Positions 1 through 8,945 of a stretch of 52,192 bases of DNA are shown here, in pieces. This DNA comes from an uncultured Eubacterium sp. Lineage in GTDB: Bacteria; Bacillota; Clostridia; Oscillospirales; Acutalibacteraceae. Numbering within the stretch: the stretch's first letter is position 1; each line of letters starts with the position of its first letter. The notes below the pieces were generated by a model that saw only the letters and a program-made list of their open reading frames with translations, was not told the DNA's origin and ran no database searches. The position numbers and the translations under genes were made by a program. Where the stretch lies: assembly GCA_905234495.1 (NCBI GenBank), contig CAJOHE010000013.1, forward strand, positions 1 through 52,192, read 5' to 3'.

Positions 1-1
1 C

Positions 2-376
2 CCGCTTCCCGAGGATGCACCGTTCTTCGTTAAGGATTATTACGATTATTATAAAACCGAGAGAGGTTATCATCCCCGTTCGCTCAATTCAAACGGCGGG
101 TGGAATGTAATCGGTTGTGAATCCTTCATCAATCAGCCGATTCTGAAATACAGTAACGAAATCCGCTCTGCCGTTATGATTATGCACGGCGACAAGGCTC
201 ATTCCTTCTATTTCGGTAAGGACGCTTACAACGATATGATTAACGGCAGCAAATACACCAACAACAAGGAACTGCTTGTGATTGAAGGCGCTGTCCACAC
301 CGACCTTTACGACGGCGGCAATAACAACGCAATTCCGTTTGATAAGCTTGAGAGTTTTTTCAATAAATATTTGTAA
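2..376 (+). CDS. alpha/beta hydrolase, YcjY-like (C-terminal part)
   Basis: Partial gene: the reading frame is open from the left window edge and stops with TAA at 374-376, leaving 124 residues. The stretch MIMHGDKAHSFYFGKDAY followed by a late VHTDLYD is what is seen near the C-terminus of YcjY-type (COG1073) alpha/beta hydrolases, where the Asp of HGDKAHS and the His of VHTDLYD serve as the Asp and His of a Ser-Asp-His triad. The nucleophile elbow would lie upstream and is not visible. Substrate unknown; family members are poorly characterised esterase or acylpeptidase-like enzymes. A strong terminator follows at once (386-420), so this is the last gene of its transcript. An unrelated hydrolase sharing the fold cannot be excluded. 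Confidence 0.75.
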   Translation, partial: PLPEDAPFFVKDYYDYYKTERGYHPRSLNSNGGWNVIGCESFINQPILKYSNEIRSAVMIMHGDKAHSFYFGKDAYNDMINGSKYTNNKELLVIEGAVHTDLYDGGNNNAIPFDKLESFFNKYL

Positions 377-385
377 TAACTAATT

Positions 386-420
386 AGTACAGTCGATATC
401 ATCGGCTGTACTTTTGTTTT
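386..420 (+). terminator. Rho-independent terminator after the hydrolase
   Basis: A 12-bp stem (AGTACAGTCGAT pairing with ATCGGCTGTACT, one G-U pair) with a 3-nt loop is followed by CTTTTGTTTT. It lies 10 nt after the hydrolase stop codon. Confidence 0.85.
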
Positions 421-426
421 GCAGTG

Positions 427-435
427 TGGTATAAT
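427..435 (+). promoter_or_regulatory. extended -10 promoter of the DUF4256 gene
   Basis: TGGTATAAT is a perfect extended -10 element (TGnTATAAT). No convincing -35 is seen, as expected for extended -10 promoters. The start site would fall inside the first copy of the 27-bp repeat. Confidence 0.5.
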
Positions 436-457
436 GAACCCGACAAATCGGGATTTG
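431..457 (+). repeat. 27-bp direct repeat, copy 1 (palindromic core)
   Basis: This stretch is identical over 27 bp to 1013-1039. It contains the inverted core CCCGA-CAAA-TCGGG. It sits between the -10 element and the ribosome-binding site of the DUF4256 gene, so it would be transcribed in the 5' UTR. See copy 2. Confidence 0.85.
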
Positions 458-470
458 CGGAGGAAAAACC

Positions 471-992
471 ATGTTGGAATTATTAAAGGCGAGGTTTCGT
501 GAAAACAAAAATCTTCATATAGAACTGAACTGGCTTGACGTGGAGAAACGTTTACTTGAACGTCCTGCATCCTTGGAGATATTGAGAAGGATGGAGGAAA
601 GCGGCGGAGAGCCGGATACAATCGGCTATGACGAAAAGACGGGAAAGCTTATTTTCTGCGACTGCTCAAAGGAATCCCCTTCCGGGCGCAGAAGCCTGTG
701 CTATGACGAAAAGGCTTTGCAAAGGCGCACCAAAAACCCGCCTTCAGGCAGCGCAGAACAGAAAGCGAAAGAGATTGGCATATCGATCATGACCGAGGAG
801 TTGTATCGCAGACTGCAAAGTCTCGGTGAATTTGATTTAAAAACATCAAGTTGGATCGCTACGCCGGATGATATTCGCGGCAAGGGCGGCGCGCTTTTTT
901 GTGAGAGGCGTTACGGAACGGTGTTTACATTTCACAATGGGGCGGACTCGTACTATTCCGTACGAGGGTTCAGGGGTTATATTCTCATATAA
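471..992 (+). CDS. DUF4256 family protein
   Basis: Length 173 residues, close to the usual size for DUF4256. Recognised from the ordered conserved blocks: an N-terminal HIELNWLDVEKRL, then SGGEPDTIGYD, the segment IFCDCSKESPSGRRSLCYD, then FDLKTSSWIATPDDIR and the C-terminal ALFCERRYGTVFTFHNGA-type block. The function of the family is unknown; these are small soluble proteins with no signal peptide or membrane segment. The start is set by GGAGG 8 nt upstream. The gene is a single-gene unit bracketed by two exact copies of a 27-bp repeat (431-457 and 1013-1039), which suggests the gene plus repeats arrived or can move as a cassette (inference). Confidence 0.85.
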   Translation: MLELLKARFRENKNLHIELNWLDVEKRLLERPASLEILRRMEESGGEPDTIGYDEKTGKLIFCDCSKESPSGRRSLCYDEKALQRRTKNPPSGSAEQKAKEIGISIMTEELYRRLQSLGEFDLKTSSWIATPDDIRGKGGALFCERRYGTVFTFHNGADSYYSVRGFRGYILI

Positions 993-1012
993 TTTCCGAT
1001 TTGGTGAGAATA

Positions 1013-1039
1013 ATAATGAACCCGACAAATCGGGATTTG
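1013..1039 (+). repeat. 27-bp direct repeat, copy 2
   Basis: Exact copy of 431-457, located 20 nt after the DUF4256 stop codon. It lacks the upstream T that makes the TATAAT box in copy 1, so it is probably not a promoter. Confidence 0.85.
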
Positions 1040-1051
1040 TCTAACCGATTA

Positions 1052-1219
1052 TGCCTCCCCTGTGCAAGGTACTCCACGCTTAACGGGGAGATGTCACAAA
1101 GTGACAGAGGGGAGCGTCTACGCCAGTAAAGCTGCCGAGCTTACCAAGGCTGAGCGGGTGTTTTAATCACTTTGTCACCTCTGGTGGCGTGCAACCTCGT
1201 TTTGCACAAGGGGGAAGCA
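1052..1219. repeat. MITE/REP-like long palindrome
   Basis: The left end (TGCCTCCCCTGTGCAA) and right end (TTGCACAAGGGGGAAGCA) are near-perfect inverted copies. Inner arms around TCACAAAGTGACAGAGG and CACTTTGTCACCTCTGG are also inverted, so the whole 168 bp can fold as one interrupted hairpin. No gene inside. The left end resembles 50741-50759, so this belongs to an interspersed family. It fills most of the gap between the DUF4256 and GH31 genes. Confidence 0.65.
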
Positions 1220-1285
1220 ATGCACTTAGTAAGAAAGTTATAAATAAATACACAACAAGCTATAAATTTGTGAGGAGGAAAAGAT

Positions 1286-3442
1286 ATGAACAATCATTTT
1301 ATCAATATTCAAGAATACAGCAATCGCATTCTCCGCATTACCTATTGTCAAAAAGAGAATTATAACAACAGCAGTTTTATCGTTACAGCGGAGCCGATTC
1401 CAGATGCAAAGACGGATGTTGAAGTGAAAGCCGATAACAATCAAAATATTTCTTTTTTCAGAAAGGGCAAGCTGCTCTCATCCGTTAAACATCCTGCCTT
1501 TGAGCCTTACGATATTTACAAAAACGAGGGCGGCGAGGTTGAAATAAGAGAAACTGCCGACGGAATGCGCTCCTCGGTTGTTAACAGCGAAAGACAGTTT
1601 GTCCGCAAGTCAAATCACGCACGTCTGTCTATTGATATTGATGAAAATGAAATATTGTTCGGACTCGGTTCGCACGAGGAAGGATTTCCCTGCATCAATG
1701 GTCAGTTTATTCCGCTGTATCAGGAAAACAAGCGTATAAGCCTTCCTTATTTCGTTTCTGATAAGGGCTATGCTTATTTGTTTGACTGCACTTCGTATAT
1801 GACATTTGATAACAGAAGCGGAGATACTGCAGAATTCTATTTTGACAGCGTTGACGCCGTCGATATTTACTTTATTTTCGGCGACAGCTTTGACGAAATC
1901 TGTGCTGCTTACCGCTTTTTGACAGGTGTAACGCCTATGTTCCCCAAGTGGTGCTGCGGATATATTCAGTCAAAGGAATACTATCACTCACAGCAGGAAT
2001 TGCTTGATATTGCAGCCGAGTACAGAAGGCGAAATATACCGATTGACTGTATCCTTCAGGACTGGCAATACTGGAACAGCGGACTTTGGGGCGACAAAAA
2101 TTTCGACCCCAGCCGCTATCCCGATATGAAGGCGTGCACCGATGAGCTTCATAAAATGAATATCAATTTGATTATTTCCGTATGGAGCAATCTTATCGGT
2201 GACTCTCCGAATTACCGTGAATTCGCTCAAAGCGGTTTGCTGCTCGGTGATAACAGCACTTATAACGCCTTTGACGAAAGGGCGAGAGAGTTATACTGGA
2301 AGCAGGCAAACGAAGGGCTTTTCAGGTACGGAATTGACGGCTGGTGGTGTGATTCGACGGAACCGTTTGACGTCGTATGGCGCGGTCCCGACAGAGGCAC
2401 GCTTGAAAAGCGTATGAACAGGAGCATAGCGGAGTTCAAAAAGTATCTTGATGACAGCGTTATCAATGCTTATTCAATTAATCATTCAAGAGGTATTTAC
2501 GAAAATCAGAGAAAGACCTGTCCTGATAAAAGAGTTGTCAATATAACCCGTTCCGCATTATCGGGGCAGCACCGTTATTCCGCTTTTGTATGGTCGGGCG
2601 ATATCAGCTCAAAATGGGACGTTCTCGCCCGTCAGGTGAACATAATGCAGAATTACATTGCCTGCGGTGAGGCATATTGGAATTGCGACATCGGCGGCTT
2701 CTTTGTAAAGCAAGGTGCCGACTGGTTCAAGGACGGTGATTACGAAAAAGGCTGTGATGACGAGGGCTACCGTGAGCTTTATACCCGCTGGCTGCAGTTT
2801 GCAGTGTTCACGCCGCTTCTTCGTTCTCACGGAACGGATACTCCAAGGGAAATCTGGCGCTTCGGTGAAGAAGGAACACCTTACTACGAGGCAATCAAAA
2901 AAGGTATTGAACTGCGATACAGCCTTTTGCCGTTTTTCTATTCGGCAAATGCGGCGGTAACCTTCGACGGCAAAATGCCCGTTAAGGCGCTTGCTCTGGC
3001 TTTCCCTGAGGACAAAACTGCGTGTAAAACCTTTGACGAATACCTTTACGGAGATACCTTCCTCGTCTGTCCGATAACCGAAGCCGGACTTAAAATAAAG
3101 AAAGTCTATCTCCCTGACGGCATTTGGTACGATTATTTTACTGATAAAAAATTCACGGGCGGAAAATATATTGAAGTCGAATGCGAGCTTGATAAAATAC
3201 CGCTGTTTGTAAAAGCAGGAGCAATTATACCAACTGCAAAACCAATGCAATATGTTGACGAATATGCAGGCGCAGACGGATATTATCTGCTTTATGACGA
3301 TGACGGAAAAACTTACGCCTATGAGAACGGCGAATACAGCCGCATTGAGATTCTTTATGACGATAAAACTGGCACCGTAGAAGCCAACGAACTTAAGAAT
3401 AGTGCTTACGCCCACCCGATTGAATTTAAGATAATCGGATAA
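1286..3442 (+). CDS. glycoside hydrolase family 31 (alpha-glucosidase/alpha-xylosidase type)
   Basis: A 718-residue retaining alpha-glycosidase. Order: N-terminal beta-sandwich (about 1-210), TIM barrel (about 215-560) with IDCILQDWQYW at 253-263, the nucleophile region DGWWCDSTEPFD (Asp356) and the acid/base region FVWSGDISSKWD (Asp439), then C-terminal beta domains. No signal peptide, so it is cytoplasmic and acts on imported oligosaccharides. Family members release glucose, xylose or related units from alpha-linked substrates; the sequence alone does not fix which. The WWCD nucleophile context differs from the common W(L/I)D form and suggests a less-studied subfamily. GAGGAGG at 1272-1278 fixes the start. 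No sugar transporter or regulator gene adjoins it. Confidence 0.9.
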   Translation: MNNHFINIQEYSNRILRITYCQKENYNNSSFIVTAEPIPDAKTDVEVKADNNQNISFFRKGKLLSSVKHPAFEPYDIYKNEGGEVEIRETADGMRSSVVNSERQFVRKSNHARLSIDIDENEILFGLGSHEEGFPCINGQFIPLYQENKRISLPYFVSDKGYAYLFDCTSYMTFDNRSGDTAEFYFDSVDAVDIYFIFGDSFDEICAAYRFLTGVTPMFPKWCCGYIQSKEYYHSQQELLDIAAEYRRRNIPIDCILQDWQYWNSGLWGDKNFDPSRYPDMKACTDELHKMNINLIISVWSNLIGDSPNYREFAQSGLLLGDNSTYNAFDERARELYWKQANEGLFRYGIDGWWCDSTEPFDVVWRGPDRGTLEKRMNRSIAEFKKYLDDSVINAYSINHSRGIYENQRKTCPDKRVVNITRSALSGQHRYSAFVWSGDISSKWDVLARQVNIMQNYIACGEAYWNCDIGGFFVKQGADWFKDGDYEKGCDDEGYRELYTRWLQFAVFTPLLRSHGTDTPREIWRFGEEGTPYYEAIKKGIELRYSLLPFFYSANAAVTFDGKMPVKALALAFPEDKTACKTFDEYLYGDTFLVCPITEAGLKIKKVYLPDGIWYDYFTDKKFTGGKYIEVECELDKIPLFVKAGAIIPTAKPMQYVDEYAGADGYYLLYDDDGKTYAYENGEYSRIEILYDDKTGTVEANELKNSAYAHPIEFKIIG

Positions 3443-3704
3443 CCTGCGTAATAATCTGATTGCTTTGGTATAACACACCACTTAAAAGCAATCCCCCGGT
3501 TACTTAGCGTTGTAATTATTCTAAATAATGTGTGATGATTAAATCGACAAATTCTAATTTAACGATGAAAAAACGAACAAGGATTATGGGGTTAAAATGT
3601 GGGTAGATTTGTTTTTTAATTCAATCAAACTCGCCCAAAACCCTTGCAAATACTGTGTTTCGAGAAATGCAAAAATCTCGAACCATAGCCGGGTCACCAA
3701 ATGA

Positions 3705-3736
3705 AAACAGACACCCTTGTGGTGTCTGTTTTTGTT
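3705..3736 (+). terminator. Rho-independent terminator
   Basis: The stem AACAGACACC/GGTGTCTGTT with loop CTTGT is followed by TTTTTG. It probably ends transcription from the GH31 gene, although it lies about 260 nt beyond the stop codon. Confidence 0.75.
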
Positions 3737-3759
3737 TAGCGGTTCTGTTCAGGAGGGTA

Positions 3760-3807
3760 CCGCGCAAAAAACAGCGAAGCGAAATTTTGCGCGGAGAGGA
3801 GAAACAT
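3760..3807 (+). repeat. hairpin plus conserved 14-nt box, copy 1
   Basis: A 10-bp stem (CCGCGCAAAA at 3760-3769 with TTTTGCGCGG at 3785-3794) is immediately followed by GAGAGGAGAAACAT (3794-3807). The same box follows a different hairpin at 47412-47450, and both are followed by GAAGCGGTC. Confidence 0.6.
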
Positions 3808-3869
3808 TCGGAGTGATTATTAACATAATGCGAAGCGGTCTCGACGACCCGTCCGGGTCACAACTACAG

Positions 3870-3895
3870 AAAAGCAGCCCTGTCGGACTGCTTTT
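3870..3895. terminator. bidirectional terminator
   Basis: The stem AAAAGCAG/CTGCTTTT, extended by CCC/GGA-type pairs, has A and T tracts on both sides. It would end the minus-strand glnA-glnR-TIR transcript, whose last stop codon is at 3898-3900. Confidence 0.75.
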
Positions 3896-3897
3896 TA

Positions 3898-5343
3898 TTA
3901 TTGCAATTTGTTTTTGTTTGTTATGATTGTTGCCTGAATTTGCATCAGTTTATCGCCTAAGGAATCCTTGCTGATATACGCCGACAGCTCGCTTTCAAGC
4001 TTTTCGTATTCTCTTACGGTTTCAGCGTAAGTTTTCCTGTTAAGCTTATTCTGCGTGAAAATATATTTTTCTTTCGCGATAAAGTATTCGTAGGAAAGTG
4101 CATTTCTGAGCACAATGCCGAACTCGTCGTTTTCAAGCCATCTGCGCCTGATAAGCACGGCGCGCTTGTATTCTTCAAGCAGTCGCTGACATAACGAGTC
4201 GTCTTTGCCAAGCTCCATTATTCTGAACAGAGCTCTTGCAATATTGAATCTGAGATAGCCTTCCCATACGCACATATCAACATCAACTCTATCGATAAAT
4301 TCAACCGCTTTTTCAAAATGCTCTTTGGCGGCGATGGCATAGGAGATATCGCCCGTCTGATCGCACAACCTGTTGCAGGTTAGACCGAAATAATCGTGAT
4401 AAATGGTCATTACCAACGGATTCCAGCTTGCCTCGTCTCCGAAATCAAGAAGCTCAAAACGGCTGTAATAGTCTTCGTAATCCTCAACAGACGCATTCGG
4501 ATCAGCCTTGGTACCGCTGTATTCCAGAGTGAGCAGAGCAAGCTCACGCACGGCGTCGATATCTTTTTTTTTGCCGTATTTTTCAACGTCTTCTACAGTA
4601 TACCCCGAAACAATTTTTTTGGTTTCGTCATACCATCTGTCCACCGCACATCCTGAGCCGAACAGCGGAATAAATCCGATTCTTTCAAGGAAATACATAA
4701 CCTTTTCGTCATAATGAAGAAGAGAGGAACATTCACAGGTCCAGATGTCAAGAACTCTTTCAAGTCCTGCGTTGCTTTCGGACAAATCCTTGCCGTTTGC
4801 ACCGAGCAGACTGCGGTAATCAACGTAATAATTCTTTCTGTGAAGAAGGTTGTCGTACCGGAATTCGCCTGCGTTTGTATCGGAGCTCAGATTGATAAGC
4901 TTTTTCAGAACGTCTTTTGCGGTGTTTTCAAAATCATCTTTTTCAAAATACGTTATTTCTATACCCGTAAGGTCGCTCGGCATATCAAAGGAACCGCTTC
5001 TCGTATCAAAATCCGAAAGAACGATACAATTGCCTTTGCCGAGATGAAACAACGCCATACCGAGTTCAAAAACAACGTTCTGTCTGAGTCGCAGCTTTTC
5101 GCTTCCGTTACTGATAACCGTATCGTCAGCCGTAAGAATTGCAATACAGATGTCGCTGTTCTTGAAAATGTTGATTACGCTCGTAAGAATTTCACCCGTT
5201 AAAATCTTTTCCATAACGATACTTGATATAAACGGATATCTGTTCTCCGTCTGAAGACGGCGAATCATTTCGTCGAGCGTTTTAGCGTATTCGTAACCGC
5301 TTCCGCCGTAGATTATTGAAATGTCCTTGTACTTGCTTATCAT
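3898..5343 (-). CDS. TIR-like (CAP12-type) domain protein with helical C-terminus
   Basis: 481 residues. Residues about 5-155 look like the TIR-like/CAP12 fold (PF10137 type): an N-terminal ISIIYGGS strand, SDICIAILTADD near 63-74, then RLRQNVVFELG (Glu93) and CIVLSD. In this family RQNVxFELG carries the catalytic Glu of NAD+-cleaving TIR enzymes and often sits in cyclic-nucleotide-triggered antiphage effectors (established knowledge). Residues 156-481 are Leu/Tyr/Glu-rich and helical, possibly TPR-like, and are not recognised. No membrane segment or signal peptide. The gene lies 40 nt downstream of the ANTAR regulator on the same strand with no terminator between, so it probably shares the glnA-glnR transcript. 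No cyclase gene adjoins it. NAD+ depletion as defence or as a nitrogen-status signal is inference. Confidence 0.75.
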   Translation of the reverse strand: MISKYKDISIIYGGSGYEYAKTLDEMIRRLQTENRYPFISSIVMEKILTGEILTSVINIFKNSDICIAILTADDTVISNGSEKLRLRQNVVFELGMALFHLGKGNCIVLSDFDTRSGSFDMPSDLTGIEITYFEKDDFENTAKDVLKKLINLSSDTNAGEFRYDNLLHRKNYYVDYRSLLGANGKDLSESNAGLERVLDIWTCECSSLLHYDEKVMYFLERIGFIPLFGSGCAVDRWYDETKKIVSGYTVEDVEKYGKKKDIDAVRELALLTLEYSGTKADPNASVEDYEDYYSRFELLDFGDEASWNPLVMTIYHDYFGLTCNRLCDQTGDISYAIAAKEHFEKAVEFIDRVDVDMCVWEGYLRFNIARALFRIMELGKDDSLCQRLLEEYKRAVLIRRRWLENDEFGIVLRNALSYEYFIAKEKYIFTQNKLNRKTYAETVREYEKLESELSAYISKDSLGDKLMQIQATIITNKNKLQ

Positions 5344-5383
5344 AATTTTTCACCGATTTTGTGTTGATATGTCCTGAGCGGCA

Positions 5384-5968
5384 TTACCCATATTTTTCGA
5401 TAATTTCCTCTGCGAGTTGTTTTTTGGATATGCAGCGGTTCATCGCTTCCTTTTCAAGGTAGCGGTGGGCTTCGGGTTCAAGAAGGCCTTCGTTGCTGAT
5501 GAGAAGCCATTTCGCCTTGTTTACGAGGCGGATTTCTTCCATCTTGTCCTCAATTTTCGTCGTCTGCTTTTCAGCGCCCGAGAGTCTGTGCTTCGCCGTG
5601 AGAAGCCAGCGCAGGGCGTTATCCATCGACTGCTTGTTCATCGGTTTGGGCAGGGTAAACACACCGTGCTCGGAAACCTTTGCATAGACGTCGCCGTGGA
5701 TTTCGTTGCTGATGAGAAACAGCACAAGCGCGTTGTGGGACGTGCTGCAGTCAATCGCAAAGCGCGTTCCGAGGTCGTCCCTGACGGGCGAGTTTATGAT
5801 GACAAAATCAAAGTTCCTCTCGGCAACGGCGTTCTGCGCCGCAGAAACGGTCGCCGCCTTGATTATCGGCTGAAAGCTCGTTTTGGGGAGCATCGCCGTC
5901 ATCGCGTTATAAAAATTGTCTGCAGAGGACACAACGAGAACGCTGTAGGTCTTTTCTTCAAGAGACAT
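5384..5968 (-). CDS. glnR: ANTAR-domain antiterminator, GlnR type
   Basis: 194 residues from the ATG that has AAAGGGGGG just upstream; an ATG 7 codons earlier lacks this spacing. Residues about 8-125 form a receiver-like domain and about 135-190 an ANTAR domain (LVNKAKWLLISNEGLLEPEA, then the EAMNRCISKKQLAEE helix). ANTAR proteins bind paired RNA hairpins and prevent termination. In Clostridium a protein of this kind next to glnA regulates glutamine synthetase (established). The receiver is degenerate: the phosphoacceptor position reads VIINSP (Asn59 instead of Asp) and the acidic pair is missing, although the conserved Lys of LPKP is kept. It is therefore unlikely to be switched by phosphorylation. 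It lies 31 nt after glnA and 40 nt before the TIR-like gene. Confidence 0.88.
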   Translation of the reverse strand: MSLEEKTYSVLVVSSADNFYNAMTAMLPKTSFQPIIKAATVSAAQNAVAERNFDFVIINSPVRDDLGTRFAIDCSTSHNALVLFLISNEIHGDVYAKVSEHGVFTLPKPMNKQSMDNALRWLLTAKHRLSGAEKQTTKIEDKMEEIRLVNKAKWLLISNEGLLEPEAHRYLEKEAMNRCISKKQLAEEIIEKYG

Positions 5969-5999
5969 TCTGCCCCCCCTTTCAGTCATTTTCTAATAA

Positions 6000-7211
6000 T
6001 TATTTACAGTATATTTCGAGAATCTTTTCGGGAATGTACTGCTTGATAAATTCGCTTTCCGCTGCCGCTTTCTTTGCGTCCTCAAGCGACTGGGGAAGCA
6101 TCTTGAAACGCGAGAGTATTTCCTCGTCAGCCGTGAACAGATTGAAGTCCGCCACGAGGGGTAAATCGAGCTTGTTCTGAATTCCGTAAAGACCGCTGTA
6201 AATCATAAGCGAAAACGCGATGTACGGGTTTACCGACGGGTCGGCGCTGCGAAGCTCGGCTCTCTTGTACTGACCTACCGCCGCAGGAATACGAACAAGC
6301 TGCGAGCGGTTTTCGCTCGACCACGAAACGTAGCGCGGAGCCTTGTTGTTACCGAGGCGGGCGTAGGATTTTTCCGTGGTGTTGAGAAACGCGGTCATTT
6401 CTATCGCCTTGTCAAGCACGCCGGCAATCATATAGGGCATAATGTTGTCCGTGCCGTCGTCAGCCTTGACGGAGAAGTTGATGTGGAAGCCGTTGCCCGG
6501 CTTGTCGTAGAGGGGCTTTGGCGAAAAGTCCGCATAGAGTCCGTTGCGGTATGCAACCGTGTTTACAACCGTCTGCAGAGTCATTACGTTGTCGGCAGCG
6601 GCAAGCGGGTCGGAATAGCGGAAGTCAATCTCGTTCTGTCCGGGGCCTTCCTCGTGGTGAGAGCTTTCGGGATTGATGCCCATCTGCTCGAGCGTGAGGC
6701 AGATTTCGCGGCGGATGTTTTCGCCCCTGTCAAACGGCGCCATATCCATATAAGCAGCCCTGTCGTAGGGAACCTTGGTGGGCTCGTTGTTGTCGTCAAG
6801 CTTGAAGAGGTAAAATTCCTGCTCGGCGCCGAAATAGAAATTGTAGCCCGCCTTTTCAGCCTCGGCTACCGCGTTTTTGAGAAGCGTTCTCGTGTCGCAC
6901 TCAAACGGTCTGCCGTCGGGGTAGGTGATTGAGCAGAACATTCTCACAACCTTGCCCTGCTCGGGGCGCCACGGAAGAATGGTGAGCGTGTCGGCGTCGG
7001 GATGAAGCAGCAGGTCCGAGTGAACCTCGCCGCCGAAGCCCGCGATTGCCGAGCCGTCAAGCGCGATGCCGTAGCCGAAAGCGCGTTCAAGTTCGTCGGA
7101 TAAAATAGATATATTCTTCTGTCTGCCGAAAACGTCGCAGAAAGCGAGACGTACGAATTTAACGTCTTCCTCTATGCAGAACTGTATAACCTCATCCTTA
7201 GTATATTCCAT
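6000..7211 (-). CDS. glnA: glutamine synthetase, type I
   Basis: 403 residues from an internal ATG (MEYTKDEV) with AAAGGCGG 8 nt upstream; ten upstream codons in frame look untranslated. Makes glutamine from glutamate, ammonia and ATP in a cytosolic dodecamer. Seen: the N-terminal beta-grasp with DGSAIAGF, the metal site FGAEQEFYLF, the HHEEGPGQNEIDF block, NGFHINFSV and the ATP/glutamate loop with RYVSWSSENRSQLVRIP. The usual adenylylation-loop Tyr is absent (NLFTADEEI), so control is not by adenylylation; this fits the Gram-positive GSI-alpha type. It is about 40 residues shorter than typical GSI. First gene of the glnA-glnR-TIR unit, divergent from gdhA. Confidence 0.95.
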   Translation of the reverse strand: MEYTKDEVIQFCIEEDVKFVRLAFCDVFGRQKNISILSDELERAFGYGIALDGSAIAGFGGEVHSDLLLHPDADTLTILPWRPEQGKVVRMFCSITYPDGRPFECDTRTLLKNAVAEAEKAGYNFYFGAEQEFYLFKLDDNNEPTKVPYDRAAYMDMAPFDRGENIRREICLTLEQMGINPESSHHEEGPGQNEIDFRYSDPLAAADNVMTLQTVVNTVAYRNGLYADFSPKPLYDKPGNGFHINFSVKADDGTDNIMPYMIAGVLDKAIEMTAFLNTTEKSYARLGNNKAPRYVSWSSENRSQLVRIPAAVGQYKRAELRSADPSVNPYIAFSLMIYSGLYGIQNKLDLPLVADFNLFTADEEILSRFKMLPQSLEDAKKAAAESEFIKQYIPEKILEIYCK

Positions 7212-7252
7212 ATTAAAAACCGCCTTTACAATGAGTTTCATTAATGAAAACA

Positions 7253-7291
7253 GCGTCCATTAAAAGAGGGAAACCCCCGTAAAATGAACGC
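7253..7291 (-). promoter_or_regulatory. leader hairpin of glnA
   Basis: In the transcript, GCGTTCATT pairs with AATGGACGC (one G-U), enclosing a GGGGG/CCCTC inner stem, and is followed by TGTTTTC. It begins about 10 nt after the predicted start site. It could be an attenuator acted on by GlnR, but the paired hexaloops known for ANTAR targets are not evident. Confidence 0.4.
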
Positions 7292-7307
7292 CTTTGCCCT
7301 TACAAAT

Positions 7308-7336
7308 AATATATAGTATACACCCTGCTTTGTCAA
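7308..7336 (-). promoter_or_regulatory. sigma-A promoter of glnA
   Basis: On the minus strand, TTGACA (7331-7336) is followed after 17 nt by TATATT (7308-7313). The 5' UTR is about 90 nt. Confidence 0.75.
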
Positions 7337-7417
7337 GAAAAAACCAAATTGAATTGATGAGCGCGCAAAAAACGATGTTCGACTGCCGTTCATAAATTAG
7401 GTATTTAAAAAAAATGC

Positions 7418-7446
7418 TTGACATTGGGGCTTCTTTGGTGTAACAT
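7418..7446 (+). promoter_or_regulatory. sigma-A promoter of gdhA
   Basis: TTGACA (7418-7423), a 17-nt spacer and TAACAT (7441-7446). It lies back to back with the glnA promoter, and the 5' UTR is about 125 nt. Confidence 0.75.
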
Positions 7447-7463
7447 CTTTACTTGTAAAGGCA

Positions 7464-7497
7464 AGGGGGTCTTTGGGTTTATACCCAAGGATCCCTT
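7464..7497 (+). promoter_or_regulatory. leader hairpin of gdhA
   Basis: A 15-bp stem (7464-7478 with 7483-7497, several G-U pairs) closes a TTAT loop and is followed by ATCTTTT. It lies about 10 nt after the predicted start site and could be a weak attenuator or a stabilising 5' hairpin. Confidence 0.45.
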
Positions 7498-7544
7498 ATC
7501 TTTTAAAATAACTTTTTGCGGAAGAGATGTTTAGGTGCATATAA

Positions 7545-8915
<1,371 letters not shown>

Positions 8916-8945
8916 TGCTTTGGAGAAAAACATATAAATAACGGC

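Larger units (their letters stand above)
3443..3897. other. gene-free, hairpin-rich gap
   Basis: No credible gene. From left to right it holds: a 9-bp stem around 3457-3492 (GATTGCTTT/AAAAGCAATC); a TCGAGA/TCTCGA hairpin near 3659-3682; the string CCGGGTCACCA at 3689-3699, resembling a tRNA 3' end but with no foldable tRNA before it; a terminator (3705-3736); a second hairpin with a downstream box (3760-3807); GACCCGTCCGGGTC around 3847-3860; and a bidirectional terminator (3870-3895). Confidence 0.7.

Noticed and set aside
1016..1129. 37-codon frame starting in repeat copy 2
   Set aside because: It has no Shine-Dalgarno site and runs into the palindromic element, so translation is unlikely.
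3660..3700. A tRNA ending at CCGGGTCACCA
   Set aside because: No matching acceptor strand (GACCCGG) lies 70-80 nt upstream and no T-stem or anticodon arm can be drawn.
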